Of a DNA stretch of 64,000 bases, positions 25,959 through 34,934 are shown in pieces. Each line of letters opens with the position of its first letter. Positions within the stretch are counted from its first letter, which is position 1. The notes below the pieces were generated by a model. That model was not told the origin of the DNA, ran no database searches, and worked only from the letters and a program-made list of their open reading frames with translations. The stretch spans positions 4,743,501 to 4,807,500 of the forward strand of contig NZ_CP046176.1 in the NCBI RefSeq assembly GCF_013009555.1, read 5' to 3'. The stretch is from Phocaeicola dorei. GTDB lineage: Bacteria > Bacteroidota > Bacteroidia > Bacteroidales > Bacteroidaceae. The translations under genes and the position numbers were made by a program.

Positions 25959-26357
25959 TTAGTTGTTTTCCGGCCAATCCTGTACAAATGTAGCCTCGTC
26001 CATCTTCACGGTCTGTGCAGAAATGGCGAACTTGATTGTCATCGGATACTGGTTAGCCACATTCAGTGCCTCTTCGTAATCCACCACATAACCATTTTCG
26101 AACACCAATTCCTTCATTTTGGCATCTTCATCCGCTTTCTTGAAGACGATGTTTCCGTTTACGGGCTGGTACTGCTTGAACATCTTATCCAGCACAATGG
26201 TATCGGGAGTTGATTCGACTTCCACATAGATTGTGCCACCATAAATGTCAGATGCCGGACGGCCTTTGGGGTCCACATCACGATTGAACTTAACTCTCCA
26301 GGTCAGTACATCAAACTCTCTTGAGTCCGAAAACTTAAATGACGCTTTAAATGCCAT
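25959..26357 (-). CDS. tssD: Hcp/TssD tube protein
   Basis: 132 aa, Hcp family of the Bacteroidota T6SS, forming the inner tube that is propelled by sheath contraction. Start MAFKASFKFSDSREFDV. Typical features are RVKFNRDVDPKGRPASDIYGGTI, then ELVFENGYVVDYEEAL and a C-terminal strand ISAQTVKM. It is first in the minus-strand operon and divergent from clpV across about 265 bases. Among the Hcp-like proteins here this is the best candidate for the structural tube, because it is the most regular and is next to vgrG and the sheath genes. Confidence 0.9.
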   Translation of the reverse strand: MAFKASFKFSDSREFDVLTWRVKFNRDVDPKGRPASDIYGGTIYVEVESTPDTIVLDKMFKQYQPVNGNIVFKKADEDAKMKELVFENGYVVDYEEALNVANQYPMTIKFAISAQTVKMDEATFVQDWPENN

Positions 26358-26428
26358 ATTCTCAAAGTTTTAAATTAAAAAATAAGTTGATTTTGAAATA
26401 TCCGGTCAAAGGAGGCCTGCTACAGTCC

Positions 26429-26586
26429 TATCTTTGTCCTTCAATTTCTGCGCCCAATATATGGCATTTTCTGAAAACTACAAAGAACTTTTGATGATTT
26501 TTTCTTGTTTTTACCGAAAATATGCCCATAAGCATAAAAAAAACGCTGCCAACAATAGCCGAATTATTTTTTTTGCCTTATATTTG
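26429..26586 (+). promoter_or_regulatory. -7 boxes for the clpV operon
   Basis: Two plus-strand TAnnTTTG boxes occur in the divergent region: TATCTTTG at 26429-26436 and TATATTTG at 26579-26586. The second lies 36 bases upstream of the clpV ATG at 26623 and is the better candidate. Neither has a clear -33 TTTG at the usual spacing. Confidence 0.5.
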
Positions 26587-26622
26587 CAATGTTCTCCTGC
26601 GCAATTTTTAAATCTTACGATT

Positions 26623-29100
26623 ATGGAAACAGGAGTTGGTTTCATCAATCTTGATGATTCTGTAAAAATTGCGCTTAACATAGCACTTGCAGTGGCTCGT
26701 GAAAATGCGAATGAGTGTTATACACCCTCGCATTTGTTGAAGGCTCTACTTCATAAAGATGTAGGGTTAAGAGATTTTATAATAAGTATAGGCAAGGATT
26801 TAGGCTATCTGGAGGAATGGGCGGACGTATATATCGAACAATGCCCGAAATCCACCCAGTTGTCCGAAATCAAGCCTTCGGAACGGATTGACGCCGTTTT
26901 CCGTGCCGCAGACGATGCACGAATCCAGTTCGGGCTGTTCGACATCAATCCCATCTGTGTGCTATTGGCACTGGCAAAGCCCGGTGTCGCTTTTTCCAGC
27001 GACCAGCTCAGGTCTTTCCCCATTCTGGAAAAGGATATCCATTCCATATATATAGGTAACGGGCAGCCGGCATGTCCTTCCGCCACTACGGAGAAGTCCT
27101 ATGCCCCGACTTCCGCCTCATCCTCCTTCTTGGGCAAATACTGTGTGGATCTAACCGAAGATGCGGCCAACAAGCTGCATCCGGTCATCAACCGCGACCG
27201 TGAAAACCGTATGGTCATGGAGATACTGGGAAGCCGGAGCAAGTCCAATGTCCTGATTGTCGGTGATGCCGGAGTAGGAAAGACAGCACTGGTTTACGGA
27301 CTTGCCTGGGAGATAGTCAGCCATAAAGTGCCCTCGTTTCTGGAAGAAACCCGTGTATTTGAACTGGACAACGCCTCCCTGATTGCGGGAGCCACCTACA
27401 AGGGGGAAATCGAGGACCGCCTGAAAAATATCCTGAAAGAATTGCGGAATATCGACAATGCAATCCTGTTTATTGACGAAATCCATGTATTGCTGGACAA
27501 CCGACAAGGAAATACCGGTGCGGGAAATGTATTGAAATCCGAACTGTCGCACGGCGATCTGACCGTCATCGGCGCCACCACCATTGACGAATACCGCAAA
27601 ATCATCGAGCCGGACCATGCTTTCAGCCGCCGTTTCGAGGTCATACAGGTAAGCGAACCGGACATAAAGTCCGCTATCCAGATGCTACACTCCGTGCAGA
27701 AACAATACGTGGACTACCATCATGTAAGAATCAGCAACGAAGCCGTAGCCGAATGTGTCCGTCTTGCCAAACGGTATATCAAAGACCGCCGTCTGCCTGA
27801 TTCCGCCATCGGTCTGCTGGACATGACGCTCTCCGCCATCAAGATGGTCAATGAAACAGGAAAGAAGAATGTGGAGACCCTGCTGTCCGGGCTGGATGAA
27901 ATAGAAAAGGATGAAAAGGACCTTCAGGAAAAGACCGAAGAACTGAAAACGCTGCTTTTCGTAATGCACAACAAATTAAGCCCCATCCTTTTAGGAGTCA
28001 TACCCGATGAAGCGGACATTCATGAATTGCAGGAGTATGAAGAACTGACCGGCTATCTGAGAAACGCATTGAACGTCCTCCTCCAATTTGCAGAGAAGAA
28101 AATAGAGGAGGTAGGTATCTATGAGGTAGCCGCCGTTGTCGCCAGCAAGACAGGCATCCCTATCGGCAAGATACAGTCGCAGGAAAAGGAACGGCTACTC
28201 AATATGGAAGACTATCTGAGGCGACGCGTCGTCGGACAGGACCAGGCCCTGAAGACATTGACGGATGCCATCCTGGAATCCCGTAGCGGCATGAACAAGC
28301 CGGGACAGCCCATCGGCTCCTTCTTCCTGCTGGGACCCACCGGTACCGGCAAGACCGAACTTGCTAAAGCACTGGCGGAGGCACTGTTCAATGACGAGAA
28401 ATCCATGATCCGCTTCGACATGTCCGAGTTCAAGGAAGAACACTCCGCCGCCCTGCTGTACGGAGCACCTCCGGGATATGTGGGATATGAGGAAGGCGGC
28501 ATGCTGGTCAATAAAATACGGCAACAGCCATACGCCGTTGTCCTCTTTGATGAAATAGAGAAAGCGCACCCGTCCGTATATGACATTTTCCTGCAAATCA
28601 TGGACGAAGGAAAACTGCATGACCGTCTGGGCAAGGAAGGAGATTTCTCCAACTCCATCGTGCTGTTCACATCCAATGTAGGAAGCGAGTGGCTGACCAA
28701 GCAACTTGAGTCCGGCAATGTTCCGTCCACCACCCAGATCATGGAGGTAATGGGACAGTATTTCCGTCCGGAGTTTCTGGCACGCCTGTCTGAAATCGTT
28801 CCGTTCTCCCCCATCCGTGAAGAGATACTCCTGAAAATATTCGACATACAGCTCAATGGAGTCAGAAAACTTCTGGACAAGCAGGGTATCGGCATCACCA
28901 TCAGCGATGATGCCCGTAAAATGCTTGCACACAAAGGATTCACACCCAAATACGGTGCCCGCCAAGTGGCCGGTGTGATCCGTAACTATCTGCGCAGACC
29001 GATTTCACGGCTTATCATCAACGAGGAGCTGGGCAAAGGAAAAAGTCTGGAGGTAGGTCTGGACGAACAGAATGAATTAACCTGGAATATTCACCAATAA
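26623..29100 (+). CDS. clpV: ClpV/TssH AAA+ sheath-recycling ATPase
   Basis: 825 aa from METGVGFINLDD; the frame is open further upstream, but that part is AT-rich, unlike ClpV, and contains the promoter. The N-terminal Clp repeat domain (about 1-150) has ALAVARENANECYTPSHLL. First AAA+ module: Walker A GDAGVGKTAL, Walker B ILFIDEIH. A middle helical region follows. Second module: Walker A GPTGTGKTEL, the GAPPGYVGYEEGG loop and Walker B VVLFDEIEKAHP. It disassembles contracted TssBC sheaths for reuse. It heads the plus-strand T6SS operon. Confidence 0.93.
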   Translation: METGVGFINLDDSVKIALNIALAVARENANECYTPSHLLKALLHKDVGLRDFIISIGKDLGYLEEWADVYIEQCPKSTQLSEIKPSERIDAVFRAADDARIQFGLFDINPICVLLALAKPGVAFSSDQLRSFPILEKDIHSIYIGNGQPACPSATTEKSYAPTSASSSFLGKYCVDLTEDAANKLHPVINRDRENRMVMEILGSRSKSNVLIVGDAGVGKTALVYGLAWEIVSHKVPSFLEETRVFELDNASLIAGATYKGEIEDRLKNILKELRNIDNAILFIDEIHVLLDNRQGNTGAGNVLKSELSHGDLTVIGATTIDEYRKIIEPDHAFSRRFEVIQVSEPDIKSAIQMLHSVQKQYVDYHHVRISNEAVAECVRLAKRYIKDRRLPDSAIGLLDMTLSAIKMVNETGKKNVETLLSGLDEIEKDEKDLQEKTEELKTLLFVMHNKLSPILLGVIPDEADIHELQEYEELTGYLRNALNVLLQFAEKKIEEVGIYEVAAVVASKTGIPIGKIQSQEKERLLNMEDYLRRRVVGQDQALKTLTDAILESRSGMNKPGQPIGSFFLLGPTGTGKTELAKALAEALFNDEKSMIRFDMSEFKEEHSAALLYGAPPGYVGYEEGGMLVNKIRQQPYAVVLFDEIEKAHPSVYDIFLQIMDEGKLHDRLGKEGDFSNSIVLFTSNVGSEWLTKQLESGNVPSTTQIMEVMGQYFRPEFLARLSEIVPFSPIREEILLKIFDIQLNGVRKLLDKQGIGITISDDARKMLAHKGFTPKYGARQVAGVIRNYLRRPISRLIINEELGKGKSLEVGLDEQNELTWNIHQ

Positions 29101-29111
29101 TCAAGTATCGT

Positions 29112-29534
29112 ATGTTTGGATATACCGTATTCTTAAAGATAGGCAACCTGGCTGCCTCCTCACTGACCGACATGTACAAGGACAGCTACCAGCTCATCGG
29201 CTGCGAATTCGGATTTGCCCAAGGGATAGATATCAAAGGACAGGCACAGACCGAGGTAAAAGGCGGCACGTTTTATGTAACCTATCCCCATCTTCCCAAC
29301 CGTGACATGATCCAGTGGATGCTGGATGCCCGTAAATACCAGAGCGGAGCCATCGTAGTTCATGACAACCAAGGCTCCACGCTCGAAAAGATACTCTTTG
29401 AGAGAGCGACTTGTGTGGATATGGAAATCAGCTATATCCGGCAAGGCAAAAGCTATATTGCGACCAAACTGACCGTACAGGCACAGAAACTGGCATTCGG
29501 TACAGAAGAGTTTGAAAATCAGTGGGTGTTTTAA
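29112..29534 (+). CDS. Hcp/TssD-like paralogue
   Basis: 140 aa. It has the Hcp-like pattern seen in this locus: a conserved CEFGFAQGIDIKGQAQTEVKGG stretch, interrupted here only by position, then MIQWMLDARKYQSGAIVVHDN and a C-terminal AQKLAFGTEEFENQW. The EFENQW ending recurs in the next Hcp-like gene (DFDNQW) and in the one at 32176 (EFENEW). It starts 12 bases after clpV. It is likely an alternative tube or cargo-linked Hcp rather than the main tube subunit. Confidence 0.75.
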   Translation: MFGYTVFLKIGNLAASSLTDMYKDSYQLIGCEFGFAQGIDIKGQAQTEVKGGTFYVTYPHLPNRDMIQWMLDARKYQSGAIVVHDNQGSTLEKILFERATCVDMEISYIRQGKSYIATKLTVQAQKLAFGTEEFENQWVF

Positions 29535-29547
29535 AAACAGCAGCGTT

Positions 29548-29961
29548 ATGGGACTTTTTAATTTTCCGCAAGTGGACAGCAACGTGAATGTCATATTCAG
29601 CGTTGACGGCGACGAATATGCAGTGGAACAATTCAAAATAGGTTTTCACCAGCCAGTAGATAACCTAAAGAACCAACCGGAAGGCGAAGTGCGAGGGGGA
29701 CGAATCATGATAACCCTTTCGCAGACGGTGAAAAGCAACATCTACGGATGGGCTGTGAAACCGTGGGTGAAAAAGAACGGGGCAGTTCTGTTCAAGACCG
29801 GAACATCCGGGGTGATATTTGAGGTGGCGTTTACGAATGCGTATTGTACAAAGTTACATAGAGCAATTAACATGGGACAAGGATTATCAACAACACTGGT
29901 TCTTTCTCCAGAGAGTGTAAACGTGAATGGTATTGATTTTGATAATCAGTGGGTAAAATAA
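29548..29961 (+). CDS. Hcp/TssD-like paralogue preceding an effector
   Basis: 137 aa from ATG 29548. Hcp-like motifs are GDEYAVEQFKIGFHQPVD, EGEVRGGRIMITL and the C-terminal DFDNQWVK. The gene turns AT-rich towards its 3' end, where the effector cassette begins. Its position right before the 29974 effector suggests it is the dedicated Hcp carrier of that effector, as in other systems in which effectors ride inside the Hcp tube. No toxin domain is fused. Confidence 0.7.
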   Translation: MGLFNFPQVDSNVNVIFSVDGDEYAVEQFKIGFHQPVDNLKNQPEGEVRGGRIMITLSQTVKSNIYGWAVKPWVKKNGAVLFKTGTSGVIFEVAFTNAYCTKLHRAINMGQGLSTTLVLSPESVNVNGIDFDNQWVK

Positions 29962-29973
29962 ATAATTACAATT

Positions 29974-31059
29974 ATGCCTGAATACAATGACAGAACTCAA
30001 ACATTCATATCGAAAGATGATTTCTTTCAAATGAATAGGATGGATATTATTTATACAGGATATGTTGAAGGGCTTGGCTATGCCTTTGAAGAACAAATAT
30101 ATATTGATGAATCATTATATAGGCAGAATGGAGATAATTTTTTTCATTCAAAGTCTATACAAAGAATTGATTATTCTCCAGAATCATATATAAGAAGTTT
30201 ACATTTAACAGAAGGACAAATCAAAAATGCTATTTGCTTTTCCAATCCGGACGGGACTTTTTCTGTAAATATGGGATTTAATGCATTTGGAAAAAGAATA
30301 GTGAAGGTTTCAAATTTAGATGATGTAAAGGTTTTACTTAATTATAATTGTGTACCGGCAACATTAACAGTTAAAGTGCTAGAAAGGATTAGTGATAATT
30401 GTAAAACAGAAGAATATACTATTCCGTTGAAAGATTTCAATATACATTATGGCAGTCAACTTACCTCTGATATATTGCAGACATTTGATATGGTCAATGC
30501 TTTTATCGGAACACCTGTTGCCTGGTTAGAAAGTAAATGGAATATAGAAAATGTTTCGAACCGTAGATTTAGACGTGATTTGTCAAATGAAATTAGTAAA
30601 TCATTAAGGAATAATGGATATAATATAAAATCAAGTACAATAAGAAAAAGTTTGGGGAAATTTTTAAATAGAGCAGGTAGAGTTGGGTCTGTATTAAGTA
30701 CACTTTCCACAGCTGCAAATATGTTTAACAATAAAAATGTTAAAGTTTCAGATGTTTATACTGTGGTAACAGGACTTTGTGCAACAATACCTGGAGTTGG
30801 TTGGGCCATTGGCGGTGTTTTCTTTGCAGCAGATATAGTGGGACTTTGTTTTTTTGATAAAACAATAGGTGATATGATAGATGAAGAATTGGATGGAGGT
30901 GTACTTTGGGGGAATGATTATGAGGTTGATCCTATACAAAATATTGATCCTATACAAAATAAGGAAGAACTGAATTTCTGTACAGATTTTTATAATTCGT
31001 TTTTTGTTATGCCACAAGACAATACGAAAGTTGTATCACCTTTTATTTATAGGAAATAG
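29974..31059 (+). CDS. candidate T6SS effector with hydrophobic hairpin segment
   Basis: 361 aa, strongly AT-rich, no recognised enzymatic domain. Residues 261-294 form a long hydrophobic glycine-containing stretch (VYTVVTGLCATIPGVGWA, then IGGVFFAADIVGLCFF). This fits a membrane-inserting helical hairpin or a segment common in Bacteroidetes toxin proteins. The tail carries a short internal repeat (DPIQN twice). It lies between an Hcp paralogue and a small multi-spanning membrane protein. A pore-forming or membrane-disrupting toxin with a membrane-embedded immunity protein is the most economical reading; this is inference. Confidence 0.6.
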   Translation: MPEYNDRTQTFISKDDFFQMNRMDIIYTGYVEGLGYAFEEQIYIDESLYRQNGDNFFHSKSIQRIDYSPESYIRSLHLTEGQIKNAICFSNPDGTFSVNMGFNAFGKRIVKVSNLDDVKVLLNYNCVPATLTVKVLERISDNCKTEEYTIPLKDFNIHYGSQLTSDILQTFDMVNAFIGTPVAWLESKWNIENVSNRRFRRDLSNEISKSLRNNGYNIKSSTIRKSLGKFLNRAGRVGSVLSTLSTAANMFNNKNVKVSDVYTVVTGLCATIPGVGWAIGGVFFAADIVGLCFFDKTIGDMIDEELDGGVLWGNDYEVDPIQNIDPIQNKEELNFCTDFYNSFFVMPQDNTKVVSPFIYRK

Positions 31060-31063
31060 CATT

Positions 31064-31447
31064 ATGATTGATTATATTTTTTATAGACTATATATAATGT
31101 ATAAAAAACATGGAGATCCTCCAATATTAAGTACATGTATTTTCTTATCATACATAGTTGGAATTGCAATAGTTATATTATTTTTTTGCATTCAAAAATG
31201 GGCTGATATTCATAATGTATATATTTACTTTTTAAATGGAATTTCCAGTCTTATTTTTTTAATTGCGCCATTATTCATTTTTGTTACTTTTTGTGTTATG
31301 GTGTATCGTAAAAAAAAGATAGAAGGTCTAATGAAAAAATATCAAGGTTGTGTAAGGAATAAACTTATAGCTAATTGGATGATTTGGTGTATACCAATTT
31401 ATGAAATGATTTTAGGTGTGTTGATATATCATTTTTTAATTAATTAG
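31064..31447 (+). CDS. putative membrane immunity protein
   Basis: 127 aa from ATG 31064, 4 bases after the effector stop. Three hydrophobic helices are predicted by eye: about 25-45 (FLSYIVGIAIVILFFCI), 53-80 (ISSLIFLIAPLFIFVTFCVMV) and 107-127 (WCIPIYEMILGVLIYHFL). It is as AT-rich as the effector. Small multi-spanning inner-membrane proteins are the usual immunity type against pore-forming toxins such as colicins. No database family is recognised. Confidence 0.6.
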   Translation: MIDYIFYRLYIMYKKHGDPPILSTCIFLSYIVGIAIVILFFCIQKWADIHNVYIYFLNGISSLIFLIAPLFIFVTFCVMVYRKKKIEGLMKKYQGCVRNKLIANWMIWCIPIYEMILGVLIYHFLIN

Positions 31448-31466
31448 CTGCTATATAAATAGTAGT

Positions 31467-31760
31467 ATGAAACAGTATAAAACATTAATAATTTATACAA
31501 TCTCCAATGACCAATCAAAAAAGTCATTTGAAGAAGAATTGGAAAAATACGGATTAGAACGTGTGGGAGAACAAGGTATCTTCGCCCTCCCTTTAGAGGA
31601 ATACCGGACGAAGGTACAGGCTTTCAAAGCCTACCTGCGAGCCTATGTACGCAAGCATCTGGACAGCCAAGATACGGTACTGTTCGTTGAATCACGCATG
31701 AACGAGGAACAGACCCTGACCGCCATGCTGCAAACCAATCTGATGAGTAAAGAAGAATAA
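31467..31760 (+). CDS. small conserved T6SS-locus protein, unknown
   Basis: 97 aa, soluble, function unknown. The predicted beta-alpha-beta pattern (KTLIIYTISN, FEEELEKYGLERVGEQGIFALPLEE) suggests a small ferredoxin-like fold. Base composition changes inside the gene: about the first 90 bases are AT-rich like the effector cassette, the rest GC-rich like the T6SS backbone. The cassette boundary therefore seems to lie within this gene, suggesting that it is a backbone gene used as a recombination edge. Confidence 0.6.
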   Translation: MKQYKTLIIYTISNDQSKKSFEEELEKYGLERVGEQGIFALPLEEYRTKVQAFKAYLRAYVRKHLDSQDTVLFVESRMNEEQTLTAMLQTNLMSKEE

Positions 31761-31774
31761 AACAATATAAGGAT

Positions 31775-32173
31775 ATGAGTGCACAATCGTATATTAAGTT
31801 TTGGACCGCCGAACCCTCGGAGCATGAAGAAGTGCAGGCATACGACCTGCTGGGCTACGAGTATGACTTCCGGAAAGAAACCACTCCTAATGGAAAGGTA
31901 ACCGGGAAGACCTACGGCGGTAAAATACGGGTAAGCATTGCCGGATTTCCTACAGAGGAACTCTTGGAATGGATGTTCAATTCAAGAATCCTGAAGGACG
32001 GAGAGGTGATGAACACTTCCGACCTGCCCGGTACTCCCAAAGAGATCATCCGTTTCAAGGGAGCAAAATGCCTTGATTTCAATGTGCATTCAACAACCAA
32101 AGAGAGCCGTATATCACTATTCATCCACTTCCGGGAAATGGAGACCGGCGATTCGTGTCACTTAAACTTATAA
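31775..32173 (+). CDS. Hcp/TssD-like paralogue
   Basis: 132 aa. Hcp-like layout: YDLLGYEYDFRKETTPNGKV, KTYGGKIRVSIAGFPTEELLEWMF, then a C-terminal strand pair FNVHSTTKESRISLFIHF. It is GC-rich backbone sequence ahead of tssE. It lacks the EFENQW-type ending of the other paralogues. Which of the Hcp-like proteins build the tube cannot be told from sequence. Confidence 0.7.
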   Translation: MSAQSYIKFWTAEPSEHEEVQAYDLLGYEYDFRKETTPNGKVTGKTYGGKIRVSIAGFPTEELLEWMFNSRILKDGEVMNTSDLPGTPKEIIRFKGAKCLDFNVHSTTKESRISLFIHFREMETGDSCHLNL

Positions 32174-32175
32174 TC

Positions 32176-32616
32176 ATGAACTGGTTCACTTCATTGTTCA
32201 AAAACAAAAAATCCTCAATGCCGGATGACCGCTACGTGATGCGGCTGTCCGTCTGCCATGAGACATACAGCATTGAAGAATTCGACCTGCAATTCAAGCG
32301 GAATACAGACCGTGACGGATTGCCTGAAGGTGAAGCCTACGGCGGATTCGTCACCTGTACCCTCAGCGGGATGCCGGGTGACGAGCTGTTGAGATGGGCC
32401 GCATACAACGACTCCCGTGAGAACGGCGAAATACGGATTTATCAGAAGGACCAACCTGACCAACAGGCGGCATTTGCCTTGCGCTTTGTGGAAGGGAACT
32501 GCATCCGCCTGCAACGCAAGGTTGACCGTATATCCAATTCCAGCAGCATCGTCCTTCTGTTTGCCGCAAGAACACTGAAGTTCATAGACGAAGAATTTGA
32601 AAACGAATGGTACTGA
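32176..32616 (+). CDS. Hcp/TssD-like paralogue
   Basis: 146 aa from ATG 32176, 2 bases after the preceding stop. The Hcp-like pattern is YSIEEFDLQFKRNTDRDGL, EAYGGFVTCTLSGMPGDELL and the ending FIDEEFENEWY. The N-terminal NWFTSLFKNKKSS extension is not typical of the tube subunit. It is fourth of the four plus-strand Hcp paralogues before the baseplate genes. Confidence 0.7.
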   Translation: MNWFTSLFKNKKSSMPDDRYVMRLSVCHETYSIEEFDLQFKRNTDRDGLPEGEAYGGFVTCTLSGMPGDELLRWAAYNDSRENGEIRIYQKDQPDQQAAFALRFVEGNCIRLQRKVDRISNSSSIVLLFAARTLKFIDEEFENEWY

Positions 32617-32621
32617 CAAGT

Positions 32622-33071
32622 ATGGAAACAAAGTTTTGCAAGTTGCCCCTGGATTTTGAAGCCCTGCTCAGCGAGGATGTGGAAAACAGCCGTCTTGCAT
32701 CCTGCTCGGAAATCGAGTCCATCGACCAGTTTATCGAACTGCTGATCAGTACGGCTCCCGGCGAACATGCCTTTGACAAGGAGTTCGGCTGTGAGATCTT
32801 TTTTCTCGACTTTGAAAGCATTGTTTCACACACCCGTTGGGAAGGACAATTCTCGGAATACATAACCAAGGCAATTACCCGGCACGAGAAGCGGCTTACG
32901 GGTGTAAATGTACGTGTCATCATTGATGACACCACCCGACAGGACAATGTATTTGATGCTCCCGCCGTAAAGAAACGTGTACAAGTATATGTATATGGAA
33001 CCCTGGTACATACCGGAGAAAAACGGTGTTTCTATTATGTAATCTATTTAGGACCGATTTCAACCCGATGA
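32622..33071 (+). CDS. tssE: TssE baseplate protein (gp25-like)
   Basis: 149 aa from METKFCKLPLDF. It contains the gp25/TssE core: SIDQFIELLISTAPGEHAFDKEFGC, matching the family's start of the baseplate wedge domain, then FEQ/FES-type strand FFLDFESI and an EARL-like segment EKRLTGVNVRV. TssE nucleates sheath assembly on the baseplate. Immediately followed by tssF. Confidence 0.88.
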   Translation: METKFCKLPLDFEALLSEDVENSRLASCSEIESIDQFIELLISTAPGEHAFDKEFGCEIFFLDFESIVSHTRWEGQFSEYITKAITRHEKRLTGVNVRVIIDDTTRQDNVFDAPAVKKRVQVYVYGTLVHTGEKRCFYYVIYLGPISTR

Positions 33072-33078
33072 AAGGATT

Positions 33079-34923
33079 ATGAGTACAGAAAAATACAATA
33101 AAGAGCAAATCAGAAACCGTATGCTGAAATACGCTGCGGCTTTCTGGGGAATAAAAAAGGCGGAAAACTTCGACCCGGTTGTCAAGCTCCTGCTGGAAGC
33201 GTTGTCCAACGAGATATATATGCTGGGAGAGGATTTTACCGCCATCGAGACAAGGCTGTTGGAAAAGACCGCCCGAATCCTTACTCCGGACATCCTTACC
33301 TCACCCTTTCCCGCACACGGCATCGTACACGCCTATCCCATAGAACCGTGTTACCTGATAACCAGGGCATCGGGCATGTATTACGAGAGCGACTCGCTTA
33401 CCCGGAAGCTATCGACCGGAAGCGTATCGTTTTATCCCGCCTGCGATACCCTGCTGCACAAAGCCGACGTGAAATATATGGTCTGCGACGACCTTCTCTA
33501 CCGGATAGCCCCTACCTTGGAGAAGACCATGATTGCCCGTGCAGAGACAAGGATGCCTCCGCGTACCGTCTGGTTAGGAATGGCGGTGGATGAATCCATT
33601 TCCGACCTTGAAGACTTTTCGTTCTATCTGGATTTTCCCAACCTTACGGAAAGCTATGAATATCTGCTCCTGCTCCCCTGTACGGAATGGTCCGTAGAAG
33701 GGAAAACAGTCGTGATGGAAGGGGGAATCCATGAAAAGACAACCATACAGAAAGAACCAACCCGTGCCTTTTTCCAAGACTATGACGTGATGTCCGTCAT
33801 AGACAAGGAAGTCATGGATATTTACAGCAAACATTTTCTGAAAGTATCGCAGTCCTTTCCACTCAACGGTTCCTGCAGGAAAAACCTTCCGGATACCCTG
33901 CGGCCCTGTTTCAAAGAGGCCGTTTTGGAGAAGATGCAGGACAAACTGGTATGGGTGAAGATACAGTTCCCCGCCCATTTCACAGCGGAAGTCCTTGAAG
34001 AACTTCATGCCGGCATCAACATCGTGCCTGTAGAGAACAAAACGCTTCACGAACAGACGACCACCCTTGAGGAAACTTTCAGGGTGATACCCTTGCGCAC
34101 GGGCAGCTACGAATCCCTTCTGTCTGTACACAGCGTGAAGGATTCTGACGGAAAGAACTACCATGAACTCCTCTATCCCGCAAAGGATTCCACGGAAAGC
34201 TATGGAACCTACTCCATCCGCAAAGGAGGATGCGAGCGTTTCGACTCCCGTTCCGCCAGGGAGCTGCTCGGCTATCTGTCCGACCTGCTGGATGACGAGA
34301 CCCATGCCTTCAATGCCGTATCAAGCATCAAGCTACAGGCACTTACCATCCAGATGGAGCAGCTGATGGCGCAAATGAAACAGACAGCAGACAACATGAA
34401 CGAGTTCAGGGAAACACCTTATTACCTTATGATTGACGAACTGTCCGGCAAGGGGCAGATTACCGTCAAATACTGGACAACCAACTGTGAGGTAGGAAAC
34501 CGGATACAGGCAGGCGTAAACCTGTCCCCCAACGCCACCACTTACCTGGACCCGAAGACATTGGCTCTGGTAAGTACCACCTACGGCGGGAAACAAGCCC
34601 CCCAAAACAGAGAACGGATTGACATCTACAAATACGCCTTCATTTCGCACGGCCGTGTCCTGACACAGAACGACATAGCCAGTTTCTGCAAAAAAGAACT
34701 CGGCGAACTGCTGGTGCGTACAGAAATCCGGAACGGGGTGGAAATCAGCCCGATGCCGCACGAAGGACTGATCCGAACCAAAGAAGTCCATCTGATTCTT
34801 GGAACGAAACTGGATGAGCCTTCGCAGGAAAAACAGATAAAAGACAACCTGCGTACCAAACTTTCGGCCTGTTCGCCGGACACATTCAATTACCGGATAT
34901 TCATAGAATACAATAAAGCATAA
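33079..34923 (+). CDS. tssF: TssF baseplate protein
   Basis: 614 aa, Bacteroidota TssF. Start MSTEKYNKEQIRNRMLKYAA. The N-terminal region DFTAIETRLLEKTARILTPDILTSP and APAHG/HAYPIEP-type turn (PAHGIVHAYPIEP) match the family's first domain. Later beta-rich parts include LPDTLRPCFKEAVLEKMQDKL-like sequence, read as two shorter blocks. With TssG, TssE and TssK it forms the baseplate wedge around the VgrG spike. It lies 7 bases after tssE. Confidence 0.9.
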   Translation: MSTEKYNKEQIRNRMLKYAAAFWGIKKAENFDPVVKLLLEALSNEIYMLGEDFTAIETRLLEKTARILTPDILTSPFPAHGIVHAYPIEPCYLITRASGMYYESDSLTRKLSTGSVSFYPACDTLLHKADVKYMVCDDLLYRIAPTLEKTMIARAETRMPPRTVWLGMAVDESISDLEDFSFYLDFPNLTESYEYLLLLPCTEWSVEGKTVVMEGGIHEKTTIQKEPTRAFFQDYDVMSVIDKEVMDIYSKHFLKVSQSFPLNGSCRKNLPDTLRPCFKEAVLEKMQDKLVWVKIQFPAHFTAEVLEELHAGINIVPVENKTLHEQTTTLEETFRVIPLRTGSYESLLSVHSVKDSDGKNYHELLYPAKDSTESYGTYSIRKGGCERFDSRSARELLGYLSDLLDDETHAFNAVSSIKLQALTIQMEQLMAQMKQTADNMNEFRETPYYLMIDELSGKGQITVKYWTTNCEVGNRIQAGVNLSPNATTYLDPKTLALVSTTYGGKQAPQNRERIDIYKYAFISHGRVLTQNDIASFCKKELGELLVRTEIRNGVEISPMPHEGLIRTKEVHLILGTKLDEPSQEKQIKDNLRTKLSACSPDTFNYRIFIEYNKA

Positions 34924-34934
34924 ATACCATACTT

